Below, one piece after another: positions 10,080-17,922 of a DNA stretch of 64,000 nucleotides (within the stretch, counting starts at the first letter, position 1; each line of letters begins with the position of its first letter). The position numbers were made by a program, and so were the translations under genes. The notes beneath the pieces were generated by a model that saw only the letters and a list, made by a program, of their open reading frames with translations, was not told where the DNA came from and ran no database searches. This DNA comes from Amycolatopsis bullii (GTDB lineage: Bacteria > Actinomycetota > Actinomycetes > Mycobacteriales > Pseudonocardiaceae): assembly GCF_014654205.1 (NCBI RefSeq), contig NZ_BNAW01000005.1:62001-126000 (forward strand). The letters run 5' to 3'.

Positions 10080-12098
10080 TCACCCCTTCACCGCTCCCGC
10101 GGTGAGGCCCTCGGTCAGGAACCGCTGCCCGAACCCGTACATGAGCACGACCGGGATGCTGACCAGCAGGGAGGCCGCGGCCAGCTGGCCCTGCGGCACG
10201 ACGTCCCCGAAGATCATCGACTGCATGCCGACGGGCAGTGTCTTGTACTCGTCCTTGGTGATGAACACGAAGGCGAACAGGAATTCGTTCCACGCGTTGG
10301 TGAGCGTGAACAGCGCGACCGCCAGCAGGCCCGGCTTGGCCAGCGGCAGCACGATCCGCAGGAACGCCCCGAACCGCGTGCAGCCGTCAACCAGTGCGGC
10401 CTCCTCGAGGTCGGCCGGGATCGACTTGAAGTAGCCGACGAGCAGCCAGGTCGCGAACGGCAGGGTGAACGTGGGGTAGGCGAGCACGAGCGACCACAGC
10501 GAGTCGTTGAGCCCGATCCCGCTCACCAGCTGGTAGAGCGGGATGAACAGCAGCGCACCCGGCATCACGTAGGTGAGCAGGATGGTCACCGTGAAGCTCT
10601 CCGAACCCCGGAACTTCAGCCGCGCCAGCGCATACCCGGCGAGCGCCGCGCAGACCAGGGCGATCGCGGTGGACGCCACCGACACCAGGATCGTGTTGAC
10701 GTACCAGGTGCCGAACGCCCGGCCGGTGAACAGGTTGGTGAACTGCTCGGTGCTCCACGGGGTCGGCCACAGGTCGTCGGTGCGCGCGACGATCTGGTCG
10801 TCGGACTTGAAGGCCGTGACCGTCATCCAGTAGAGCGGGGCGAGGACGAAACCCAGCAGCGCCACCAGCGCGACGCCCGTGCCGGTGCCGCCGACCACCC
10901 GCGCGGCCACCCGTTTGCTCCGTGCGGCGAGCGCGGAAACGGCCCGGCCGACGGCGGCCGCGAGCACCACGAACACGCCCAGCACGAGCGCGGCCTTCCA
11001 GACGATCTGCGGCGACGCCCAGACCAGCACGAGCACCGAGACCGCGACGATCACCCACGGCAGCGCCCGGCGCTGACCGGAAGTCAGCCGCCGTCGTCCG
11101 CGGTCGGCCGCGCCGGGCCGGTCGCCGCGTCGCATCAGCCGCACGAGGATCACCACGAGGATGCCGATGATCGGCAGCATCACCAGCGTGGCCGCGGCAC
11201 CCGCGCCGAGCTGCAGCTGCTGGATGGCTTTCGAGTAGGCCACCATCACGTACGGGGCGGTGGCGTCGCCCGGGCCGCCCTGGGTCATCAGCCAGATCAG
11301 GTCGAAGTTGTTGAACGTCCAGATCGACGACAGCAGCACCGTCACGATCATGACCGGACGCAGCCCGGGCAGCGTGATGTGCACGAAGCGCTGCCACGGC
11401 GAGGCGCCGTCCACCATCGCCGCTTCGTGGAGGTTGCCGTCGATGGCCTTGAGTCCCGCGAGGAACGTCACCGTGAAGAACGGGATGCCCTTCCAGACGT
11501 TGACCAGGATGACCGCCGGCATCGCCAGCGCGGGGTCGGACAGCCACTCCGCGGGCCACTTGTCGACGAGCCCGATCGCGGCGAGGCCGGGCCCGATCCC
11601 GGACTCGGTGAGCAGGACGTTGACGCTGCCGAAGATCGGGTCGAGCAACGACCGCCAGGTGAAGGCCGTGACGACCGTCGGGATCACCCACGGCAGCAGG
11701 ATCACCCCGGCGACGATCGCCCGGCCGCGGCGCAGGTGGTGCAGCATCAGCGCCGCGATGAGGCCGAAGGTCACCTTGAAGATCTCGGCGTAGGCGGTGA
11801 AGACGAACGAGTTCAGCACGCCCTTGTGGAACAACGCGTCGCCGAGGAGGGCGGTGTAGTTGTCCAGCCCGACGAACACCGTCTCCGCGCCGTGGCGCTC
11901 CGTGGCGCTGGTGAGGACCGAGCCGATGATCGGGACCAGGATCAGGCCGGCGACCAGCACCAGCGTCGGCCCGATGAACACCGCGGCGAGGCGCCAGTCG
12001 CGCCCGAGCAGCCGCTGCGTCCGGGTGAGCGAGGACGACGCACCCGGCGCCGGGACGACCGGCGCCGCCGGTGTCCTCTTCGGACGCAGGATGGTCAC
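10080..12098 (-). CDS. Fused MalF-MalG-type ABC sugar permease
   Basis: A 672-residue membrane protein holding two complete binding-protein-dependent permease domains. The first (about residues 30-325) resembles MalF/UgpA and carries the ATPase-docking EAA loop EAAMVDGASPWQRFVHITLP. A basic linker and about two extra hydrophobic segments (about 345-400) follow. The second (about 405-672) resembles MalG/UgpE with EAALVDGCTRFGAFLRIVLP. These are normally separate genes, so one chain would form the whole transmembrane pore. The GTG start overlaps the binding-protein stop by 4 nt. No ATPase gene is nearby, so a shared MsiK-type ATPase is likely (inference). Confidence 0.9.
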   Translation of the reverse strand: MTILRPKRTPAAPVVPAPGASSSLTRTQRLLGRDWRLAAVFIGPTLVLVAGLILVPIIGSVLTSATERHGAETVFVGLDNYTALLGDALFHKGVLNSFVFTAYAEIFKVTFGLIAALMLHHLRRGRAIVAGVILLPWVIPTVVTAFTWRSLLDPIFGSVNVLLTESGIGPGLAAIGLVDKWPAEWLSDPALAMPAVILVNVWKGIPFFTVTFLAGLKAIDGNLHEAAMVDGASPWQRFVHITLPGLRPVMIVTVLLSSIWTFNNFDLIWLMTQGGPGDATAPYVMVAYSKAIQQLQLGAGAAATLVMLPIIGILVVILVRLMRRGDRPGAADRGRRRLTSGQRRALPWVIVAVSVLVLVWASPQIVWKAALVLGVFVVLAAAVGRAVSALAARSKRVAARVVGGTGTGVALVALLGFVLAPLYWMTVTAFKSDDQIVARTDDLWPTPWSTEQFTNLFTGRAFGTWYVNTILVSVASTAIALVCAALAGYALARLKFRGSESFTVTILLTYVMPGALLFIPLYQLVSGIGLNDSLWSLVLAYPTFTLPFATWLLVGYFKSIPADLEEAALVDGCTRFGAFLRIVLPLAKPGLLAVALFTLTNAWNEFLFAFVFITKDEYKTLPVGMQSMIFGDVVPQGQLAAASLLVSIPVVLMYGFGQRFLTEGLTAGAVKG

Positions 12099-13519
12099 TG
12101 CCGATAACCCTGCTGTTCGAAGATCTGCACGATCCGGGCGTGGGTCGCGGCGACGGCGTCGGCCGGCCGGGTACCCTGGATGACCGACTGCATCATGTCG
12201 GTCAGCAGGTACGCGGCGGTGGCGGCCTGCTCGCCGGGGCTCGGGGCCTGGGGGAACGCGTAGCCGGTCTTGGTGGTCACCGGGAGCTTCGCGCGGGTCT
12301 GCTCCCGCAACGCGGGGAAGGCCGGGTCACCGCTGGTGTAGTACGGGTCGGAGTCCCACACCTTGTCCCACGACGGGTTGACCAGGCACGGTGCTTCCTT
12401 GGCGACGCCGAGCAGCGCACTCCCACCGGCCATGAACTTCGCCACCACCTTGGCGAGGCCGGGGTTCTTCGCCCCCTTGAACACGACGAACGAATTGGAC
12501 TCGCCGAACGCGAGCGGCCGGTCGAGTGCCGGTCCGGTGGCGCCGTTGAACACGTGCGTGTTGGCGTACACCGGGTTCTTCTTGGTCTTCGAGTCGGCGT
12601 AGACGCTGAACTGGTTGAGCGTCAGCCCCAGGATCTGGGCGAGCCAGTTTTCGTTGTTGCTCGAGTCGGTCCAGCTCCCGATCCCGGGCGGCAGCATCGG
12701 CTGGTACTTCGGGTTCGTGTAGATGTCGCCGATGAACGAGACGGCCTCGACGGTTTCCGGCGAGTTGAACACCACCTTCGTGCCGGTGTTGTCCGCGATC
12801 GCGCCGCCGTAGGTGTTGATGACGTTGGCGATGAAGCCGTTGGCGTCGCCGGAGCGGTTCACCGTGAGCCCCCAGCCGAAGCGCCGCTTGGCCGGGTCGG
12901 ACACCGCCAAGGCGTTGTCGCGCAGCTCTTCCCACGTGTAGTGGGGCTTGAGCGGCAGGCCCTTCTCCTGGTACCAGTCCTTGCGCAGGTACATCCCGGT
13001 CGCGATGAAGTGGTACGGGATCGCGAACCAGCGTCCGTCGAACACGCAGTAGTCGGCCGCCTCCGTCGCGGGTTCCCCGTAGAGCGCGCGCATTTCCTCG
13101 ACCACGTCGGTGACGTCGGTGAGGGCGCCCAGGTTGTGCAGCTGGCCGACGAACCGCCGGTCGCTCACGAAGGCCAGATCGCGGCTGGTGCCCGCCTTCA
13201 CCTCGGCGTCCATCTTCGCGACCATGTCACCGGCGTCCCCGGACACCAGGTCGTTGCGGATGGTGGTGCCGGTGGCCTGCGCGAAGACCTGCAGCGACTT
13301 GTCCAGCGCCTTGTTGGCGGCCTCCGAATACAGCTTCTGAGAGAGTATCCCCACCGAGCCGCCGCGAAGGGCGGCAGCCTGGTCGAGCAGCGCCTTGGGC
13401 ACCTGGACGTCGACCTGCGGTGCGGGTGCGGGGCCGCCACCGCACCCGGCGAGACCGAGCACGCCCAGCGCGCTCATCCCCAGGAACGAGCGTCTCGACC
13501 AGTCCGTTTTCTCTGCCAT
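12095..13519 (-). CDS. ABC transporter substrate-binding lipoprotein
   Basis: A 474-residue extracellular solute-binding protein of the MalE/UgpB type. The N-terminus has a twin-arginine motif (RRSFLG) followed by the lipobox LAGC, so it is probably a Tat-exported lipoprotein anchored outside the membrane. The ATG at 13519 is preceded by AAGGAG with 5-nt spacing; an in-frame GTG at 13525 lies on that ribosome site and is unlikely. A GC-rich inverted repeat (13534-13554) lies just upstream. The stop overlaps the fused permease start, so the two are coupled. Ligand is unknown; a sugar acid or oligosaccharide fits the locus. Confidence 0.9.
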   Translation of the reverse strand: MAEKTDWSRRSFLGMSALGVLGLAGCGGGPAPAPQVDVQVPKALLDQAAALRGGSVGILSQKLYSEAANKALDKSLQVFAQATGTTIRNDLVSGDAGDMVAKMDAEVKAGTSRDLAFVSDRRFVGQLHNLGALTDVTDVVEEMRALYGEPATEAADYCVFDGRWFAIPYHFIATGMYLRKDWYQEKGLPLKPHYTWEELRDNALAVSDPAKRRFGWGLTVNRSGDANGFIANVINTYGGAIADNTGTKVVFNSPETVEAVSFIGDIYTNPKYQPMLPPGIGSWTDSSNNENWLAQILGLTLNQFSVYADSKTKKNPVYANTHVFNGATGPALDRPLAFGESNSFVVFKGAKNPGLAKVVAKFMAGGSALLGVAKEAPCLVNPSWDKVWDSDPYYTSGDPAFPALREQTRAKLPVTTKTGYAFPQAPSPGEQAATAAYLLTDMMQSVIQGTRPADAVAATHARIVQIFEQQGYRQ

Positions 13520-13675
13520 GACCACTCCTTTTCGCGTCCGATCGCTGCGGACGCGGACCGACGGGGCGACGGTGCAACCGGCGGGACAGCGGGGCGAACG
13601 CCGCGCTGCGGGTCGTTCATGCGGTGAGTGATGCCGAACGCTGGTGTGTGGGTCGAGCGCCGTCCGGATCGGCGG

Positions 13676-14422
13676 CTAGCGCCGCCGGGCGGCCCGTTTG
13701 CTTCGGTGCTCCTTCTCCGCGAGGAGCGTGGAGTAGTTGTTGCTCAGGTGCCTGCGCATCGCCGCGCGGGCCCCTTCCGGATCGCGCGCGACGAGCGCCT
13801 CGTAGATCTCGGTGTGCTGGACGGTGGCGCGGCGCAGCCCGGCCGGCGCCTCGTTGGTGAGGCGCCGGCTGGCCGTGCCGAGCCAGCGGGCGGAGTACAT
13901 GATCCGGTCGAGGATGCGGTTGTCGGCCGCCCGGCAGATCTCCATGTGGAATTCGTGGTCGACCTCGAGGTAGGCCTCGGGGTCCGTTTCGAGCGCCGCC
14001 ATGCGGCCGATCTCGTCCCCGAGCCGGGCCAGCGTCTCGTCGGTGATGCTCGCCGCGGCCATGGCGGCCAGTTCGGGCTCGAGCAGCGCGCGCATCTGGT
14101 GCAGTTCCTGCAGCAGCTCGTCGACGATCTCCGTGGGCAGCCACTCGATCAGCAGCGGGCTCAGGTAGTCCCATTCCGCGCGGGGGCGCACGACCACGCG
14201 GCGGCCCTGCGCGACGTCGACGATGTCGAGCGAGGCGAGGATCTTGAGCGTCTCCCGCGCGACCACGCGGGAAACTCCGAACTCACTCGAGATCTCGAGT
14301 TCCGACGGCGCTCGTCCCTCGTCGATTTCGCCCTGGACGATCCGCCGGGTCAGGTGGGCCGCCACCTGCACCGGAAGGGTCCGGACCTTGACAGCGTCCG
14401 GAGACTCTTGTCTCCTTGGCAT
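13676..14422 (-). CDS. GntR-family regulator, FadR/FCD subfamily
   Basis: A 248-residue repressor-type regulator. The N-terminal winged helix includes ELEISSEFGVSRVVARETLKIL. The C-terminal FCD all-helical domain carries metal-ligand-like residues in DHEFHMEICRAADN and QHTEIYEALVARD. Many close relatives respond to sugar acids such as galactonate or gluconate. It is divergent from the dehydratase gene and lies upstream of, and in the same direction as, the binding-protein gene, so it probably controls both sides. A palindrome-like site sits in the divergent spacer. Confidence 0.9.
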   Translation of the reverse strand: MPRRQESPDAVKVRTLPVQVAAHLTRRIVQGEIDEGRAPSELEISSEFGVSRVVARETLKILASLDIVDVAQGRRVVVRPRAEWDYLSPLLIEWLPTEIVDELLQELHQMRALLEPELAAMAAASITDETLARLGDEIGRMAALETDPEAYLEVDHEFHMEICRAADNRILDRIMYSARWLGTASRRLTNEAPAGLRRATVQHTEIYEALVARDPEGARAAMRRHLSNNYSTLLAEKEHRSKRAARRR

Positions 14423-14430
14423 GTGAGCAG

Positions 14431-14443
14431 CTTATAGGACAAG
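14431..14443. promoter_or_regulatory. Candidate FCD-type operator
   Basis: CTTATAGGACAAG reads TTGTCCTATAA on the other strand, one mismatch from the FadR-family pattern TNGTNNNACNA. It lies 8 nt upstream of the regulator start and 51 nt before the dehydratase start, where it could overlap both promoters (TATAGG/TATAAG). Confidence 0.4.
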
Positions 14444-14494
14444 TTGGACGTCGCGTTAGTCCGTTCGTACGCACCACCCGGCGGCGGGAGAGCA

Positions 14495-15652
14495 ATGCGG
14501 ATCGTGAACGTCACGACGGCGGTGGTCGCCTACCACGGTCAGGCCACGCTGGTACGGATCGACACCGACGAAGGCCTCAGCGGGTTCGGCGAGGCCAATC
14601 CCGACGCCGGCGCGGCCGCCGTCGTGGGCATGATCGCGACCCTGACTCCCCTGCTGATCGGCGAAGACCCGCGCAACGTCGAGCGCTGCTGGGAAAAACT
14701 CCGCCGCAGCAACGTCTTCGCGGGCTCCCAGGGCGGGGTGTTCGTGATCGCGCTGTCCGGGATCGAGCTCGCGCTGTGGGACCTCGCGGGCAAGGCCGCG
14801 GGCCAGCCGGTCCACCGGCTGCTCGGCGGCAAGTTCCGCGACCGGATCCGGCTGTACGCCGACTGCGGCGACGGCGACGACCCGGCCGGCTCGATCGCCG
14901 GGTGCGTCGACCGGGCCCAGCGGATGGTCGCCGAGGGCTTCACCGCCCTCAAGTTCGACGTCGACAACCTGTACCACCCGGCCAAGTACGACGCCTTCAA
15001 CCACACGATCAACGCCGCCGAGCTGCACTCGATGGTTTCGCGCGTGGCGGCGGTCCGGGAAGCGATCGGGCCGGACATCGACCTGGCCATCGACCTGCAC
15101 GCCCGCTACGACGTGCCGAGCGCGTGCCGGATCTCGTGGGAGCTCGAGCCGTTCCACCTGATGTGGCTCGAGGAGCCGCTGCCGGCGGAGAACGTCGACG
15201 CGCTGGCCCGGGTGCGGGCGCAGACCCGCACGCCGATCTGCGCGGGAGAAAACCTGTACCTGCGCTGGGGATTCCGCGAACTGCTCGAACGCGGCGCCGT
15301 GGACGTCATCGAGCCGGACGTGCCGAAGTGCGGCGGCCTGGCCGAGGCCAAGAAGATCGCGAACCTCGCGGAGCTGCATTACGTTCCGTTCGCCCCGCAC
15401 CTGGTGTCGACCCCGCTGGGCACGATGGCCACGTCACACCAGTGCGCGGCGATCCCCAACTTCTTCGTCCAGGAATGGCACGCGCTCGAGGAGCGCGCGG
15501 TGTGGGACAGCTACGTCCACGCCCCGGACGGGAGCGGCTCGATCGTCAAGGACGGGTACATCACGCTGCCGGACACCCCGGGCATCGGCGTGGAGCTGGA
15601 CATGGACGGCGTCCGGGCCCACGCCGTCGCGGGCTACGGCGTGTTCGAGTAG
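14495..15652 (+). CDS. Mandelate racemase/muconate-lactonizing family dehydratase
   Basis: A 385-residue enolase-superfamily enzyme. The capping domain is N-terminal. The barrel shows a lysine in FTALKFDVDN, metal ligands D in LAIDLHARYD, E in WLEEPL and E in CAGENL, and the general-acid/base histidine in PFAPHLVSTPLG. This matches sugar-acid dehydratases of the galactonate/gluconate type, which give 2-keto-3-deoxy acids. The ATG at 14495 follows a GGGAG ribosome site. With the FAH-family gene 51 nt downstream it makes a plausible two-step dehydration/cleavage route. Confidence 0.88.
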   Translation: MRIVNVTTAVVAYHGQATLVRIDTDEGLSGFGEANPDAGAAAVVGMIATLTPLLIGEDPRNVERCWEKLRRSNVFAGSQGGVFVIALSGIELALWDLAGKAAGQPVHRLLGGKFRDRIRLYADCGDGDDPAGSIAGCVDRAQRMVAEGFTALKFDVDNLYHPAKYDAFNHTINAAELHSMVSRVAAVREAIGPDIDLAIDLHARYDVPSACRISWELEPFHLMWLEEPLPAENVDALARVRAQTRTPICAGENLYLRWGFRELLERGAVDVIEPDVPKCGGLAEAKKIANLAELHYVPFAPHLVSTPLGTMATSHQCAAIPNFFVQEWHALEERAVWDSYVHAPDGSGSIVKDGYITLPDTPGIGVELDMDGVRAHAVAGYGVFE

Positions 15653-15703
15653 CCGGGCTGCCACGTCCCGCCGTAGGTTCGACATCGAACGAGGAGGTCC
15701 GGC

Positions 15704-16579
15704 TTGAGCCACCTGGTGCGATTCGCCGACGGAACCGGCGACATCCGAGTCGGCCTGCTCGCCGGGGAGCGGCTGCGGCCGCTCGCGGTGGCGTCGATGA
15801 GCGACCTGCTGCGCCGGCCCGTGGCGCAGATCCGTGAGCTGGCCGAGAACGCCGGTGAGCCGGTGCCCATGGCCGGGACCCGCCTGCTGCCGCCGCTGGA
15901 CGGGCGGATGGAGGTGTGGGCCGCGGGGGTGACCTACCTGCGGTCCGAGGAGGCCCGCCGCGAGGAGAGCGCCGACCAGGACGTCTACGCGCGGGTGTAC
16001 CGCGCGAAGCGACCCGAGTTGTTCTTCAAGTCGGCTGCGTGGCGCGTGGTCACCGACGGCGAGCCGATCGCCGTCCGCGCCGATTCCGCCAACAACGTGC
16101 CCGAGCCGGAACTCGGCCTGCTGCTGACGGCCGCCGGGGAGATCGCCGGGTACCTGGTGGTCGACGACGTCAGCTCCCGCAGCATCGAAGGCGAGAACCC
16201 GCTCTACCTCCCGCAGGCCAAGATCTACACCGGTTCCTGCGCGGTGGCGGCGCGGGTGCGGCCGGCGTGGGAGGTGCCGGACCCGCTGGCGCTCGACCTC
16301 CGCATGCGCATCCTGCGCGACGGTCACGAGGTGTTCGCCGGCGAAGCGAACACCGCCCAGCTCAACCGCAAGCCGGCCGAACTGGTCGAATACCTCTGGC
16401 GGGACAACGACTTCCCCGACGGTGCCGTGCTCTCCACGGGCACGTCCGTCGTCCCGGGGCTCGATTCCGGGCTGCAGCCGGGAGACGTGGTCGAGATCGA
16501 GATCGGCGAGGTCGGGGCGCTGCGCTCCCCCGTGGTGCTGGGCGCCGGCGCAGTGCGCCGGGTGCTCGCCGCGCGCTGA
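15704..16579 (+). CDS. Fumarylacetoacetate hydrolase-family protein
   Basis: A 291-residue FAH-fold enzyme. Metal-binding acids are visible in NNVPEPELGLLL and the VVDDVSSRSIEGENPLYLPQ region, and a late GTSVVPG loop is present. Relatives include 2-keto-3-deoxy-pentonate dehydratases and acylpyruvate hydrolases. After an enolase-superfamily dehydratase the first is the better guess (inference). It starts at a rare TTG (15704) supported by GAGGAGG at 15691-15697 with 6-nt spacing. It appears cotranscribed with the dehydratase. Confidence 0.85.
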   Translation: MSHLVRFADGTGDIRVGLLAGERLRPLAVASMSDLLRRPVAQIRELAENAGEPVPMAGTRLLPPLDGRMEVWAAGVTYLRSEEARREESADQDVYARVYRAKRPELFFKSAAWRVVTDGEPIAVRADSANNVPEPELGLLLTAAGEIAGYLVVDDVSSRSIEGENPLYLPQAKIYTGSCAVAARVRPAWEVPDPLALDLRMRILRDGHEVFAGEANTAQLNRKPAELVEYLWRDNDFPDGAVLSTGTSVVPGLDSGLQPGDVVEIEIGEVGALRSPVVLGAGAVRRVLAAR

Positions 16580-16629
16580 CGGCCTCCGAGAGCGACCACA
16601 AGCTCACGCGGCCGCGAGCTCCGGGCCGG

Positions 16630-17811
16630 TCAGCGCATCGCGGCCTGGAGCCGGGCCGCGTGCGCCTCGGCGCCGGGCACGCTGGGGGTGCAGAACTCCG
16701 TCGCCATCGCCAGGACGCGGCGGGCCGCGGCGGCGGGCGGAACGGTCAAGTCGGGGCTGGACGCGACCGTGATCCCCCGGGTGGCCGTCTCGTCGGTCAT
16801 GCTCCACGTGCTGTAGCCGGGCACGTCCCCGGCGTGGCCCCAGATGTCGGGGGCTCCGGGACCGCAGATCCCGGTCAGGGAGATGTGCATCAGCCCGAGC
16901 CCGTAGTCGACCAGCCCGCCCTCGCCCGGCCACGGAACCGTGGTCTTCATCTGCGCGAGCAGGCCGGCCGGCAGCAGGTCGCCGCCGAGCAGCGCGTCGA
17001 AGAAGCGGTTCAGGTCGGCCGCGCTGGAAATGATGTTCCCGGCCCCGAAGTAGCGGCTGAGGTTGTACACGGTGACGTCGGTCAGCCCCTGCGGCGCCGG
17101 GTAGAGCTGCTCGTAGCCGCGGATGGCCGGGCGCGGCACCAGCGGGAAGTCACGCGGCAGGAAGGTGTCGGCCAGGTGCAGCGGACCGGTGATCCAGTCG
17201 GCGAGCACCTGCTCGAACCGGCGGCCGGTGAGCTTTTCCACCAGCAGCGCGAGGACGTTGTAGCCGGTGTTGGAGTACGACCAGCTCGTCCCGGGCGGGA
17301 ACAGCAGCGGCTGCACCGTGCTGTCGTGGATCGCCTCCACCTCGCCGAAGTGCACGAAGCGTTCGGTGTCCAGCTCCTCCGGAGTCGTCCAGGTGTACTG
17401 CGGCGCCAGATCCCGCGGCACGCCGCCGGTGTGCTGCAGCAGCTGGCGCACGGTGATCGGCTCCGGGTAGGGCAGCAGGCCGGGCAGGTACTTCGCGACC
17501 GGCTCGTCCAGCCCCAGCCTGCCCTTCGCGGCGAGCTTCAGCACGAGCGTCGCCGTGAAGGTCTTGGACACGCTGCCGATGCGGAACCGCCCGCCGGTGT
17601 CCGGCTTCGCGCCGGTGGCGACGTCACCCACTCCGGCACGTCCGCGCCACCGCCCGGCCGGATCCGCCGCGACCGCGATCATCCCCACGGTCCCGGCCTG
17701 CACGGCCGCGTCCAGCGCGGTCTGCCGCGGGTCCGGCCCCGCGGCGGCGGCGGTACCGGTGCCGGCGGCCAGAAGCACGGCGCAAACGGCGGAGACGACG
17801 AGTCGACGCAT
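16630..17811 (-). CDS. Secreted serine hydrolase (beta-lactamase/DD-peptidase fold)
   Basis: A 393-residue exported protein with an Ala-rich signal peptide (about residues 1-25). The class C beta-lactamase/DD-carboxypeptidase motifs are complete: S80-V-S-K83, Y179-S-N181 and H326-A-G328. It could be a D-alanyl-D-alanine carboxypeptidase or an esterase; the HAG in place of KTG is common in the esterase and peptidase branches. It is divergent from the NACHT gene, with 111 bases between the two starts, and its function is probably unrelated to it. Confidence 0.88.
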   Translation of the reverse strand: MRRLVVSAVCAVLLAAGTGTAAAAGPDPRQTALDAAVQAGTVGMIAVAADPAGRWRGRAGVGDVATGAKPDTGGRFRIGSVSKTFTATLVLKLAAKGRLGLDEPVAKYLPGLLPYPEPITVRQLLQHTGGVPRDLAPQYTWTTPEELDTERFVHFGEVEAIHDSTVQPLLFPPGTSWSYSNTGYNVLALLVEKLTGRRFEQVLADWITGPLHLADTFLPRDFPLVPRPAIRGYEQLYPAPQGLTDVTVYNLSRYFGAGNIISSAADLNRFFDALLGGDLLPAGLLAQMKTTVPWPGEGGLVDYGLGLMHISLTGICGPGAPDIWGHAGDVPGYSTWSMTDETATRGITVASSPDLTVPPAAAARRVLAMATEFCTPSVPGAEAHAARLQAAMR

Positions 17812-17922
17812 GATTCCCCCCGTGGCTGCAGTCCCCCCGACGGTAGCGCAGAACCGGCCACCGCGGTGTGCCTTGACACGGGCGAACCGGCATCGGACGC
17901 TCTACCTCCGATCGAGGGAGCG

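Noticed and set aside
15916..17922. Upstream extension of the NACHT protein frame to 15916
   Set aside because: This part lies over the FAH-family gene and antisense to the serine hydrolase, reads as low-complexity Arg/Gly-rich sequence, and the trypsin domain starts at 17923.
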